Shown here one piece after another: positions 47,847-59,225 of a stretch of 64,000 bases of DNA. Every line of letters begins with the position of its first letter. Position 1 is the first letter of the stretch. Origin of the DNA: Cymodocea nodosa (lineage: Eukaryota; Streptophyta; Magnoliopsida; Alismatales; Cymodoceaceae); contig CM072345.1 in assembly GCA_036874045.1 (NCBI GenBank), forward strand, positions 3,311,501 through 3,375,500, written 5' to 3'. A program made the position numbers and the translations under genes. The notes beneath the pieces were generated by a model. The model made no database searches. It was given only the letters and a program-made list of their open reading frames with translations, and was not told where the DNA came from.

Positions 47847-50682
47847 TGCTGAAATTTGCTTTCTAGACGTTGAAGATAATCTAGAACACAAGGCATCGTT
47901 ACAAGAGAATAGTGGTGAGCATGAAATGAATAATGACTTGATTTTAGAAGTTAAGGAAAGGAATAAATTAAAAGCACTCCCACAAAATCTGAAATATGCA
48001 TTTATAGATAAGCAAAATGAATATCCTATTATAATTGGAGCAAACTTAACCCCAAACCAAGAAGAAAAATTAATGAAGATATTAAGTAAAAACAAGAGAG
48101 CTCTTGGTTGGCAATTGAGTGATATTGTAGGAGTTAGTCCCACTATAGTTCAACATAGAATTATCCTAGAAGATGAGAACTATGCCTTTAGAGAACCTCA
48201 ACGTAGATTAAATCCCCAAATGAGTGAGGTGGTAAAGAAGGAGATAGTTAAATGGCTTGACAATGGCATTATATACCCTATTAGTGATAGTAGGTGGGTA
48301 AGCCCTGTGCATGTAGTACCTAAGAAATCGAGCTTTACAGTAGTTGAAAATCAAGATCATGAGTTAGTGCCTACTAGAATAAAAACTAGTTGGAGGGTAT
48401 GTATTGATTATCGTAAATTGAATTCTGCAACTCGTAAAGATCATTTCCCATTGCCATTTGTTGATCAGATGCTAGAAAGGTTATCTGGACATGAATTTTA
48501 TTGTTTTCTTGATGGATACTCTGGGTACAATCAAATACCCATAATCTCTGAGGATCAAGAAAAGACTACTTTTACTTGTCCAAGCGGAAACTATGCTTTT
48601 AGGCGTATGCCTTTCGGTTTATGTAATGCGCCTGCAACATTTCAAAGATGCATGGCAGGAATTTTTTATGATATGAATGAAAAAATTTTAGAAATTTTCA
48701 TGGATGACTTATCTGTTTTTGGCAAAAATTTTGATATTTGTTTACATCATTTAGATATGATTTTGCAAAGATGTGTTGAAAAGAATTTTATTTTAAATTG
48801 GGAAAAGTGCCATTTCATGGTGAATGAAGGCATAGTTCTTGGGCATGTGATATCTAATAGAGGGATTGAGGTGGATAAGGCAAAAATTGACGTTATATCT
48901 CATTTGCAGCCACCTAAATCTGTTAAGGAGGTTAGAAGCTTTTTAGGACATGCTGGTTTTTATCATAGATTTATTCATGATTTTAGCAAGATAGCAAGAC
49001 CTATAACTAATTTACTTGCAAAAGATTCTGAGTTTGTTTTTGGTAAACATTGTCTTGCTGCCTTTAATCAACTTAAGCATGCATTAATATCTCCTCCTAT
49101 AATTCATGCCCCAATATGGGATTATCCTTTTGAAATTATGTGTGATGCCTCCAATTATGCAGTAGGTGCAGTACTTGGGCAAATAATTGATAAGAAACAT
49201 CATGTCATATGCTATGCTAGTAAAACTTTGAATGAAGCTCAAGTAAATTATACTACCACAGAAAAAGAATTTCTTGCTGTTGTTTTTGCTCTAGATAAAT
49301 TTAGACCATATTTAGTTTGCAATCAAGTTATTGTGCATACTGATCATGCAGCTATTAAACATTTGATGAGTAAAAAAGATGCAAAACCAAGATTAATTCG
49401 TTGGGTTTTATTGTTGCAAGAATTCAACATAGAAATTAAAGATAAGGTTGGAAAAGAAAATTTAGTTGCTGATCACCTCTCTAGATTAGAAAATATTCTA
49501 GCATGCAATAATGTGATTAATGAAAAATTTCCTGATGAGAGTTTATTTCTAGTTGGTAAGTTACCTTGGTTTGCAGACATTGCTAACTATCTTGCTATAG
49601 GGTTAATACCAATTGATTTATCTAAACCAGATAAGAAAAGATTGAGGTACATGGCTAAACATTATGTTTGGATGGAACCTTATTTGTATAAAATGGGTTC
49701 TGATCAAATTTTAAGAAGATGTCTTCCTGAAGATGAAATTGATAATGTCTTAAATTTTTGTCCTAATCATGTTTGTGGAGGTCATCTTAGCCATAGAAAA
49801 ACTTCTTTGAAAATTCTTGAATGTGGATTTTATTGGCCTTCTCTAATTAAAGACTCTAAAGATCATTGTAGACATTGTGATAGATGCCAAAGAATGGGAA
49901 AAATTTCCAAACGAAATATGATGCCTTTGAATCCTATCATTGAAGTTGAAATTTTTGATGTTTGGGGCATTGATTTCATGGGACCATTTCCCATTTCTTT
50001 TGGTTATTCTTATATTTTGTTGGCTGTTGATTATGTTTCTAAATGGATTGAAGCTATCTCAACTAAGAGAAATGATGCTAAAGTTGTTGTTGATTTTCTT
50101 AGATCTAATATTTTTGCTAGATTTGGTATTCCAAGAGCTATAATTAGTGATAATGGACCTCACTTTTGCAACAGAGTATTTCAAATGGCTTTGAGGAAGT
50201 ATGGGGTTACTCACAAGTTAGCAACACCATATCATCCTCAAACAAGTGGGCAAGTTGAGGTATCCAATAGACAAATCAAGCACATGCTCGAAAAAGTAAT
50301 CAAACCAAGTAAGAAGGATTGGGCAGAAAAGCTTAATGATGCACTTTGGGGTTATAGGACTGCCCATAAAACTATGTTGGGAATGCCACCATTTAGAGTA
50401 GTTTATGGGAAAGCATGTCATTTACCTATAGAAATAGAACATAAAGCAGAATGGGCTATTAGAACATTTAACATGTGTGTTGATGATGCAGGAAAAGCAA
50501 GAAAATATCAACTCAATGAGGTGGAAGAAATAAGAAGAGAGGCTTATGAAAATGCAAAGATTGCAAAAGAACGAGCAAAAGCATTCCATGAGAAGAAAAT
50601 TTTGAGAAAGGACTTTCATGAGGGACAAGAAGTTTTATTATATAACTCTAGGGGTGTGTTAGTGCATGACGAAAAATTCTGA
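47812..50682 (+). CDS. Pol of element D: reverse transcriptase, RNase H, integrase
   Basis: 956 open codons, +1 relative to gag-protease, without an ATG at the head (first codon TTG; open from about 47797). Numbered from 47812: RT has D234 in FLDGYSGY and FMDD at 296-299. RNase H has D445 (MCDAS), the E484/E486 region (TEKEF) and D511 (HTDH). The integrase finger has H653, H658, C689 and C692. The core has D721 (GIDFMG), D780 (SDNG) and E816 (GQVEVSN), a 35-residue last gap as in D,D35E enzymes. The frame is cut near 50650 by a DNA transposon; the last ~11 codons are transposon sequence. It converts RNA to DNA and integrates it in the nucleus, but this copy lacks the C-terminus and a clear link to gag. 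Confidence 0.93.
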   Translation: MKKLKILEEELSAEICFLDVEDNLEHKASLQENSGEHEMNNDLILEVKERNKLKALPQNLKYAFIDKQNEYPIIIGANLTPNQEEKLMKILSKNKRALGWQLSDIVGVSPTIVQHRIILEDENYAFREPQRRLNPQMSEVVKKEIVKWLDNGIIYPISDSRWVSPVHVVPKKSSFTVVENQDHELVPTRIKTSWRVCIDYRKLNSATRKDHFPLPFVDQMLERLSGHEFYCFLDGYSGYNQIPIISEDQEKTTFTCPSGNYAFRRMPFGLCNAPATFQRCMAGIFYDMNEKILEIFMDDLSVFGKNFDICLHHLDMILQRCVEKNFILNWEKCHFMVNEGIVLGHVISNRGIEVDKAKIDVISHLQPPKSVKEVRSFLGHAGFYHRFIHDFSKIARPITNLLAKDSEFVFGKHCLAAFNQLKHALISPPIIHAPIWDYPFEIMCDASNYAVGAVLGQIIDKKHHVICYASKTLNEAQVNYTTTEKEFLAVVFALDKFRPYLVCNQVIVHTDHAAIKHLMSKKDAKPRLIRWVLLLQEFNIEIKDKVGKENLVADHLSRLENILACNNVINEKFPDESLFLVGKLPWFADIANYLAIGLIPIDLSKPDKKRLRYMAKHYVWMEPYLYKMGSDQILRRCLPEDEIDNVLNFCPNHVCGGHLSHRKTSLKILECGFYWPSLIKDSKDHCRHCDRCQRMGKISKRNMMPLNPIIEVEIFDVWGIDFMGPFPISFGYSYILLAVDYVSKWIEAISTKRNDAKVVVDFLRSNIFARFGIPRAIISDNGPHFCNRVFQMALRKYGVTHKLATPYHPQTSGQVEVSNRQIKHMLEKVIKPSKKDWAEKLNDALWGYRTAHKTMLGMPPFRVVYGKACHLPIEIEHKAEWAIRTFNMCVDDAGKARKYQLNEVEEIRREAYENAKIAKERAKAFHEKKILRKDFHEGQEVLLYNSRGVLVHDEKF

Positions 50683-51281
50683 CGGAAAGGAAAAAGAAAA
50701 TTCTGACGGAAAGGAAATGAAAAATTTGTAACGGAAAGGAAATGGAAAATTCTGAGAGGGGTTTAGTGCAGGACGGAAAATTCTGATGGAAATTCTGACA
50801 AAAGTTTATTACAACTAATATTCAAAAAATACAAATACATCTTAATTGAAATATTACAATACGAAATAATATCATCTAGTTCTTCCATCCCACATTGCCA
50901 TCATCATATCTTCTTGCATCTTATCTGCTATTTCTTTTCTTTGTTCTTGAGTCATTCGAACCTAGGCATTGCTTTCTATATGTATCTCTCTAATTGGTTG
51001 TATGTCATTAATAATATTTAACTCTTCCAACTCATCTAGCAGGTCCTCAAGTAAATATTCCTTATCAGTCTTACGAATTCCGTTAGGCACGAGAGAGGGA
51101 GAAAAATTTTCTGAATGGAGGCGATTGGAAATTTTCTAACGGTAAAGGAAATTTTTGGATTCTATACAACGGTAAAATCCGAATTTCCTTTCCGTCAAGT
51201 GTAATGCACACTAACAGCATTCTGACGGAATTCAATAATTTTCCTTTCCGTCAGCTGAATTCCGTCAGGCACTAACCCCCC
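50651..51281 (-). mobile_element. PIF/Harbinger-type non-autonomous transposon in pol
   Basis: 631 bp between two CTA triplets (50648-50650 and 51282-51284). Termini are GGGGTGTGTTAGTGC... and ...GCACTAACCCCCC, imperfect inverted repeats continuing as TGACG/CGTCA. A 3-bp duplication and GGG-start termini fit PIF/Harbinger (usual target TTA/TAA; CTA is a variant). On the minus strand around 50880-51060 it encodes MTQEQRKEIADKMQED then MMMAMWDGR, resembling the C-terminal end of plant Harbinger transposases. Subterminal GACGGAAAGGAAA motifs repeat. Confidence 0.75.
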
Positions 51282-51292
51282 CTAGATTACAT

Positions 51293-51493
51293 TTGTTCCT
51301 TGGAAAATTTAAGACTAGATGGACAGGACCATTCATCATTAAACATATATATAATCATGGAGCTATAGCTATAGAAAATTGTAAGACAGGATTTAAAACT
51401 GTAGTGAATGGTCAAAGACTTAAAGAATATTATCTTGGAAAAACCTACAATCATGGAGAGAGTGCTTTGTTGTTGGAACCCAATTATAATTAG
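51293..51493 (+). CDS. Detached C-terminus of element D Pol
   Basis: Contains FLGKFKTRWTGPFIIKHIY and VNGQRLKEYY, the Athila-type tail after integrase, also seen at 17340-17475. It is the continuation of the frame broken by the DNA transposon and has no start of its own. Confidence 0.85.
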   Translation: MFLGKFKTRWTGPFIIKHIYNHGAIAIENCKTGFKTVVNGQRLKEYYLGKTYNHGESALLLEPNYN

Positions 51494-53036
51494 TTTTTAT
51501 ATGTATTTAGTTGTAGATGTAGTTTTTCTTTTCTTAATTTTTAGTAATTTTTCATTATATGTATTATTGTGTTAGTAGTTAACAATAAAATTGATTATTT
51601 CAAGTTCACGTCTAAATTTTATATGCATGATTTTCAAACACTTGAAGGGTGTAGAATGGGTTGAAAGACTTTATCATTATATCATGTGTTTGCTTGACAA
51701 ATTGATGTTCAACCATAATTAGAGTTAAATACAATTTACCACTTGAAGAGCAGTGCACAACAGGTATGCGCTAACATTTTTTTATACTTATTCTTATTGT
51801 TGAAACAATCCTTTCTACATTGAGGACAATGCAGGAACTAAGTGCGGGGGGGAGGAGAAAGTAAAAAAATGTTTTAGGATGCATACTACAGCAATGAAAT
51901 TGAAAATTTTCCAAATGTAAGTTTCTTTCACAAGCAGGTTGGTGGTAAGTTTGAAAATTCGTTCTATATGTTGCATGCCACCATGTTTTATGTGTATCCA
52001 TGATAAGAACTTGCATGTCAATTTTTTTTAGAAAATAGCTTTGTTAGTTTAATTTTGATTTTGAATTATTGCCTCTTAGCCTTACTAGCATGCTACTCAA
52101 TCTCCATTGTATGCTCTTAAGGTTAAGATCATTAATTCTTTATTAGTTTTAGCTTTGTTTTCATTTGAACTTAATTTCTTTTTGTGGCATGTTGAATTTT
52201 CCTCAGTAATGTTCTTTCCTTATGATGTCTTACACTTAGAGCTGAGCTTATCTTTAAGGTGAGGATAGGAATATGCATTTGAGATGCCAACCATAGTTTA
52301 TTACTTATAACATATACACATTCTTGCACTAGACTCTTAATCATGTGGTATCTAGAGGACTCTTCTTATGACATGAATCTTGAGGAGTGGCTTAGGAAAT
52401 CTTTCCAATAGGTTGTCCCATGAGAAGTGTAGATATATGAATTTGGGAATAAGGTTTGATACCCATTCTCATAAGGTTGCTGGGGACGGAGGCTAAGTAA
52501 CCTCTTAGTCTTCACGTGTAAAACCTTTATGGGAGGTATCCTAAGGGTAGTGGTAGGATGTAAGAAAAGAGAGGTTTCAAAAAAAAAAGAAAAAAAAGAA
52601 GAAGAAGAAGAAGAAGAAGAAGTTGTTCTATAGAATGAATAAAGAAAATACTTTTATAGAATAAAAAAAAAAAAACTCAATTAAAAATAAAGGGGCAATG
52701 TACTAGAGGATAGAAGCCTAAAGAAACCTTCATGTATTCTTGGATTAAGTGAGATGAACCTAGATGCTATTGATTATGGGTCTAAGCACTTTGCACTTAA
52801 TAGTATCTTTAAAAACTTATTTTCCTTTGGTTGGCATTAGATGTCTATTCTATATTCCTCACCATTACAGGAACTCAGCTTGTGAGTGGAGATTATCTAT
52901 AAGTATTGTAGCATTACTTGGTAAGAATTTAATTTGCCTTAATTTTCTTTATTGTGTTTGTTTGTTTAAAAGGGGTTCCTTAATCTTTTCTTCTTAAATT
53001 TTGCTAGAGGACTAGCAAAGTTTAAGTGTGGGGGGG
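51494..53036 (+). other. Non-coding 3' region of element D with two purine tracts
   Basis: No env-like ORF. A cattgaggacaatgca phrase followed by agtgcggggggga lies at 51820-51854, and a similar phrase sits in the family-F tail at 55616-55651. A (GAA)n run lies near 52595-52621 amid poly-A. The terminal PPT (aagtgtggggggg) ends at 53036, directly against the 3' LTR. Confidence 0.8.
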
Positions 53037-54572
53037 TGTTCAAGCTTTAATTTTGCCCATTTTTAACGAATTTTATAAGTAACTTTGCATGATATTATAT
53101 ATCTATGATGGATAAATGATATTAATTATGGGTAATATAAGTCTTGAAATATAGTGCAATATAGAAATTTAATTAACAAGTGCATCCCCCATTGGATATA
53201 ATTTTACATGAAACACATTGATTTATTTTGCATGTCCTATGTTGGCTAACGTCTCTTGGAGTTCAACTTCCATTAATTGTAGGTAACATATATATGGGAG
53301 GAGCTTAATGCAAAAGACCAAAGAAGATGTAAATAATCAAAAGTTGATGGACTAAACTTTAAAGAAGAGGACATGCCAACACCTTATTGACCCTCCTAGA
53401 TCTATGGCATCTTATTGGCTTGGTGATAAAACCAAGGTGCCACATCAAAGAGAGAGAAGACAAAACAACATAAATACAAGGGGAGAGGAATTTCGGCCAA
53501 CACCTTGGTGCTTCCAATGAGAGAAAGAAAGAAGAGAAGAAAGCTTGGAGGTGAGGCTTATGCTTGCAAGGAGACCATCCATTGATGCTATTCACCATTC
53601 CAAGGGCCAAGGAGAAGACGTCCAAGCTTGGAGGTGGATTTGCTACCAAGTTCCATTGAATTCAAAGCTCTAGAGAAGAAGATAAGAAGCTCCTAAGGTA
53701 GTGACAACTCTTAGAGTTTATTATTTTCTTGTATAGAAGGAAGAATTGATGAGAAATGGTGGTGAACATCTCAATTATATGTCTTCTTAGCTAGATAGAG
53801 TTCAATGAATGTATATGAATGTTTAATTCTTCTTTTCAACTTCTAATTTGCATCCTCTATTCACATGTATTGTTGGGGCTGTTGGTGAGGCTTTCACACG
53901 AGTGAATGACACTCACCAATGGTGGCTTGGCGCATTTGAGAAGAAGGTGTGAATTGAAAGAAGAAGAAAATAAGTGTTGATGTTCATTTGAATGAAGAAC
54001 CTATCACTTATATCTAGTTGTTAATTTTAATTTCAATAGTTAATTGATTTTGTTATATCTTATATAGATCACATTTTGTTCTAATCAATCTCCAAAAAGA
54101 ATTTCTAATGCAAGTAGTATAGTATAGTTTAGCTAGATTAGCAAATAGCATAGTTGCATGCATTTAGTATAAATTAGAATAGAGTAGTATAGTCTATTGA
54201 ACCTTGTTGTTTTATTTTTCTTTCCTTAATATTGATGCATTGATATCACTTCTGAAATCACGTGGAACTTGTGTGCATGTTATAATTGAATGAGTTGATA
54301 GATTTACAAGTAAAGAAATTGATTCACATCACCATTTTCCACTACAAATTGCCTTGAAATTGCATGATTTGTGAGCTTGTGTTAACTTTGATTATTCTAC
54401 ATTCACATGTCATTAATTTACTGAAGTATACCTAAGAGCTTGAAGAACAAGTTGAGTAATAGTTGATTAAGTCATAAACACAATCCTTGTGGAAGAATGA
54501 CCTGTATTTGCCATGTACACCAAAAGAACTGTGCACTTGCAGTAAAGCTTGAGCTAAAAATATAGCTCAACA
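53037..54572 (+). repeat. 3' LTR of element D
   Basis: TGTTCAAGC to AGCTCAACA, same length as the 5' LTR. Differences are substitutions only, mostly transitions, e.g. at the second base and near 53067, 53083 and 53334. Confidence 0.96.
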
Positions 54573-54974
54573 GTTAGCAACAGTAACCGACTGTATTCTG
54601 TTGAGTTATCTGTAACTCAACGAGGTTAGTTCGTGGATTAAGCAGAACGATTATTCTTTTAACCATGAACGAAACTTTGTCGGTTTAGCGGTTACCAAAA
54701 TTTGAAATTAGTAGTGGAACACGTACCCATAAAAATAGGAACCACGATGCACATTGCAAGACACGTTCTTACAATGAGATTTATTCACTTTATGGATGTG
54801 CAGTATATATATAAAATAGAATGTTATTTATGAGTTACCAACACTTTTAAAAGAAAGGAGAATGCGTTGGAGGAACTGGAAGGAGAAGCAGCTGATTCAA
54901 CTTCATCTGACAACAAATATTTATTGAATGGAAAGCTTTAGACTGGTATGTAATTAATCTTCTGCTATTTATTT
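54573..54974 (+). promoter_or_regulatory. Family-F leader with TATA box
   Basis: Contains a ctgttgagtta...taactcaacgag hairpin (54598-54622) and a TATATATATAAAAT box at 54804-54817, about 160 bp before the gag ATG. The same leader, inverted, is at 25437-25847. I see no primer-binding site here, so the 5' end is incomplete or rearranged. Confidence 0.55.
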
Positions 54975-55420
54975 ATGAGCACATGGACCCGTCGTTCTCT
55001 AAGCACTAAGCGATTAGTAAGAACACCTACTCAGGAATTTTCATTGTAGAGGAGTACTGAAAAATTTTCTGAACTGAACTTTAACAAAATTCTATGGGGT
55101 GTAGCTAACATTTCTTTAAAAGAGAATGTAGAGATGGCTGCTCCAGTAGAAAAACCATTAGGAGAGATTCTGTATCCTGAATTAGTTGATGAACCTTCTT
55201 GTATTCGATTGCCAAACTTTGAGGGAGATAGGTTTGAACTGAAATCTAATTATATTATTCAATTGCCACATTTTCATGGATTAAAAAGAGAGGATGCCTA
55301 TTATTTCCTTAGAGAATTTAACGAAGTTTGTCAAATGATGAAAATGTCAAACATGAGTATAGATGCTATTAAACTTAGATATATCTCTTTTTCTTTAAAA
55401 GACACTGATTTATTAATATC
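54975..55420 (+). pseudogene. Gypsy gag N-terminus with capsid-type region (family F)
   Basis: The frame opens at ATG 54975 (MSTWTRRSLSTKR) with one TAG at about 55047, then is open through 55466. PSCIRLPNFEGDRFELKSNY, FHGLKREDAYYFLREFNEVC and KLRYISFSLKDTD match the start of Athila-type Gag. Similarity stops after SLKDTD, where a deletion joins the 3' non-coding part; the rest of gag and all of pol are gone. Its inverted sister is at 25063-25436. Confidence 0.78.
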
Positions 55421-56458
55421 TGTTAAGTGTTATTTTGTTTTATATTTTGCTTTTATCTGTGAATGAAAAGTTTTTCAGAATCAAAAATTGGAATATGCAG
55501 AAGGAGATACAAACGGAACAAGGTATGTAACCAATTACTTATCTTGAATTTTAAATCAAACAAAACTGTATTCATGCCTACTACAATTACTATACTTATT
55601 GTCAAATCTTATACATTGAGGACAATGCAAAATGTAGGTATGGGGGGGAGGTAATTAAAGTAACAGCCATGTAAGTTTGTTAACTAAAGGAATTAAAATG
55701 GTACTACAAAGTTTTGTGGAAAGTGAAAATTTTAATGAACTTGCTGTAACTATACGATAATTGAGATTGTAAAATTTATATAAGCTGTAACTGCTTGAAT
55801 GTTATATTTAGAAGGCTATATAAGATGCTATAGAATTTACTATTTATGCAAATCTATATATAGTATCTTATGTTTTTTCTGAATTTAATGAGTTTAACAG
55901 TTTCACGATTTTAAAATGAAATCAGAATGCTTAATGAAAAATTAGTAAATTATTTGAAGTCCTGAAGGAGCTGAGATGTGAATTCTAGATTAAATGAAAC
56001 ACATATGATGAAAGATACATTTAATTTGACTGATTAAACTTGTAGAATGATTTATGTGTAAATCTTATTAAACTACAGAAAAAGTATGAGCTTATTGTTA
56101 TGGATTCATATTTACAGTAAATGATAGAAGCAGGACTATATGAGATTGGTGTTTTACTACATCTGTATTAATGAAATACATACATATACAGTATGTGATT
56201 AATGTTTTGTTTTGTGTTTGTATTTTAGAAAAAATAAAAAATAAAAAATTGAGAGTTTATTGACTTGTTTGATCAGGAGCCTTTTGTACTTGAGCAGATA
56301 GGTATGTAAGGATTGTTGACCTTAAAAAAGACTCTTGAAATCTGACAACCTAAGATCCTAATAAGATCTGAGATTGTTGACTGAAAGCTCGTTACATGGG
56401 TACATTAGAAAGCTCTTGTATGATACAAGCTTGTCAAATTAACTTTTAAAGTACAGAA

Positions 56459-56491
<33 letters not shown>

Positions 56492-56965
56492 CTGTTCTGA
56501 AAAGATACAAGTGTTTTGTGAAATACAGATATCTTATGAATCGAGTATATTTTCTGTTATCTAGAATTGCTGTAATATGAATCTCGAATTGACTTTTGAA
56601 GTTGTTTAATGGAGATACAATTCTTTATTCTACTTGTCTTAATCATATTGAATTGGATTGTATTTTGATTCGTATGTTGTTGAAATTTCTTCTAGAAATC
56701 TTATTGGAAAATTCAAGATGGTAGATGATGAAAAGAAGAACAAACGATAATATAATTAACACCTATGTGATGATGATATACTTTATATGTAATTTGCATA
56801 TATTCTAAGTATATTTGCAGGTTGATTACTGAAACATACATAATATATTTTTATGCTAAATAGAAGAAAAACAAAGGGGAAGAATTAATTCTAGCACTTT
56901 TAGAAAGATCAATTAATTAGATCTTAGTTTGCTAAGGGACTAGCAAAATTTAGGTATGAGGGAAG
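55421..56965 (+). other. 3' non-coding tail of the family-F fragment, ending in a PPT
   Basis: No real ORF. cattgaggacaatgca with a ggtatggggggga tract (55616-55651) parallels element D. A (TA)n microsatellite lies at about 56459-56486. The last bases (ggtatgagggaag) form a purine tract touching the family-B LTR start at 56966, as a 3' end should. Confidence 0.65.
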
Positions 56966-57324
56966 TGTTTACAATGAAAAAGTGCATATTATTAACGGTT
57001 AAATGATGGTTAATTGCATAATATTTAGCTTATCATTTGAGAATTAAGCCATTATGTTATAATTGCACTGTTATATGCTTTAATTGAAGAATTTGCTTAA
57101 ATTGGGTGAATTAATGTTAATTTAGTACATTTCTGAACTGTCGGTAAGTTGCAAGCTGTGAAATTCTTAAGTGTCCGAATTTTCTGATAATTCAAATAGT
57201 TATGTTTAACATACCGAACATCATTCGGATAGTTATGTTTAACAGACCAAACATGTATCGGATAGTTATGTTTAAATTGCCGAACAGTAATGTTTTGAAA
57301 GAATATTTTATTATTTCCTGAAGT

Positions 57325-57735
57325 ACACGTGTCGAAACCATAATGCATGACTTAAGTGAACTTTCGGTGAGTTATCTATAATTATCTGAAATTGCAGCTG
57401 GGCATCGGACAGTTATATGTATAACTCTCCAAAATTTCTTTTTATTTATAAAATAGCTGAGGACACATGTCATGTTCTAGGAAATTGACTTAAGTGGATT
57501 TTCGGTGAGTTATCTCTAACTATCCAAAATGCATCTAGGCATCGGATAGTTAGACTTGTAACTCTCCAAAATGTTATTTTATGATTAAACTACTGTTGAC
57601 ACGTGTCGAGATCTAGTAGATTTACTTAAGTTATATATCGGTGAGTTATTTGTAACTATCCGAAATGCATCTGAGCATCGGATAGTTAAGTTTATAAGTA
57701 TCTGAAATACACCTAAGCATTGTATAGTTAAATTT
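57325..57735 (+). promoter_or_regulatory. U3 tandem units with hairpins and G-boxes (family B)
   Basis: Three units start at ACAC(G/A)TGTC (57325, 57473, 57599). Each carries CTTAAGT, a CGGTGAGTTA...TAACTATCCG near-palindrome and a CATCGGATAGTTA half. Counterparts are at 39780-40190, 40805-41170 and, inverted, 13620-13240. They lie upstream of the TATA box in U3. An enhancer role is inferred. Confidence 0.6.
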
Positions 57736-57961
57736 ATGCATGTGTTTTATAGTTAAATCAACAAAGAAAGTCTGTTGAGTTATTTGTAACTCCACGGACT
57801 ATTTATTTTCTAATATGCCACTATAGCGGTTGCAGAAACAGGACAGTTGGAAGAAAAACCGTGATTGCACGTATCGCGCAAGGAGAAGAAAGCAATGTCG
57901 TTGATATGAATGAAGGAAATCCAACCGACCATTCAAGTAGAAGCAGTTACTACTGAAGAAA

Positions 57962-57969
57962 TATAAAAG
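57962..57969 (+). promoter_or_regulatory. TATA box of the family-B LTR
   Basis: TATAAAAG in a purine-rich run, present at the same place in the other copies. It marks the likely U3/R border. Confidence 0.7.
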
Positions 57970-59225
57970 AAAAGAAGAAAAAGAAGAAAGGGCGTGATCG
58001 ATGGGCGGACAATGTGTGTAGAGGAGGATCAGCGTCGCAACTCACTGAAGTACCACACCAACCATCATCACCACCACCACAATCACCAACAATCGGAGGT
58101 CTATGAGAATACTTTCTTGATGTCGGGTCGATTCCGAGCCAAACACAGTGCCTGACAACCATTGTGAGGAGTGATCGCGTCGCAGGAAGGGAAGCCATTT
58201 TCACCAAGCACTGACTTATATTTCAGGAGATCGTAAAGCTTGTAGCCTTGGCTTTGGGTTGATGCCTGTATGCTGAAGAGGAGATCATCTTGCAATTCTG
58301 GACTCGTGATTCTATAGGGAGAGGAGATAGAATTGTAAGTGGTTTAATTTTCAGTGGTGTAATCGCATTGCAAGTAGTGTTGGAAGTATTTACTGTCAAG
58401 TGAGATTACTTTACATTTCACCTTTCGCCCATTTCCATGTTCATATTAAAAAAAAAATACCAAAAACAATTTATCTATGTTTGTATGTTGTGTTTGAGTG
58501 TTGTATTGTTTGTATTGTATCATGATTAATGTTATCTTTGTCAATGTTGTGATTGCTTTATGTTATTTTAGTTTTATAGTTTACTGAAATTGGTTCGTTC
58601 AAAAGACTTAAAGATTTTAATGGTTACTGTTTGAATTATCTGAATGTTAGTATTGCTTAATGATAAATCCAATGTTAACTAACATTAAAGAGCTTAATTG
58701 ATGTTATTTACAATATGTGGAATCACCCAATGGTTGGCCGAATTCCTCTATAAATAGCAATATTAAAAAGAAAAGACAGGCTTGTGGAGTTAACTTAAGT
58801 CCACAAGGTTAGTCCATTGAGTTAGCTATAACTCAACGAACTTTGTCCGTTGAGTTAACTGTAATTCAACGGAGAGCTTATTGAATATATAAATTTGATT
58901 ATTAACAAATGAACAGTTCTCAAGTTCTTCAACAATTCCCTGTGGGATCGACCTGTACTTGCACACTGATACAATAGACACTGTGCACTTGCAGTTAAAG
59001 TACAAATTGGAATTAATATCTAAATTGTATTAAAGGTTATTTGCTTACTTCTAAAAGAAAGAATAAGCATAAAGATAAATTAATTAAGTAAAAATAGAAG
59101 TAACAAATCCAAGTTTTTCTAGTGTAGTGTTGGGAAAACACAAACAATTAGCTAAGAAAGCTGTGAGTGTTGTTTTGTTTTAATAGTAAGAGGGGTGTTG
59201 TGTGTTTTCTTCTATAATTGAGAAT

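Larger units (their letters stand above)
44731..54572 (+). mobile_element. Young, near-complete Athila-like Ty3/gypsy element D
   Basis: Two 1536-bp LTRs (44731-46266 and 53037-54572) with about 18 differences by eye, a tRNA-Asp primer site, gag-protease, RT-RNase H-integrase, a non-coding 3' region and PPT. The 5-bp target duplication gttag lies at 44726-44730 and 54573-54577. Total 9842 bp including a later 631-bp DNA transposon. It is the only copy in the window with both LTRs and long open frames, hence the most recent insertion. Confidence 0.96.
56966..59146 (+). mobile_element. Full-length family-B LTR, shared between two internal regions
   Basis: TGTTTACAATG to GGGAAAACACAAACA, 2181 bp. 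Its left neighbour is a PPT (3' end of the F fragment). Its right neighbour, attagctaag, is the leader that follows the solo LTR at 43748 (agtagctaag). Flanking 5-mers (ggaag and attag) do not match, so it is not a simple insertion. Confidence 0.88.

Noticed and set aside
46748-48143. Minus-strand Ser-rich ORFs opposite gag-protease and pol of D
   Set aside because: Shadows of the Glu/Lys-rich coding strand.
52595-52700. Possible poly(A) tail of a LINE or SINE
   Set aside because: The A-rich and GAA runs lie inside the D 3' region with no reverse-transcriptase remnant or target duplication; simple repeat.
56966-59146. Simple solo-LTR insertion for this copy
   Set aside because: Flanking 5-mers ggaag and attag do not match, and a PPT abuts the left end.
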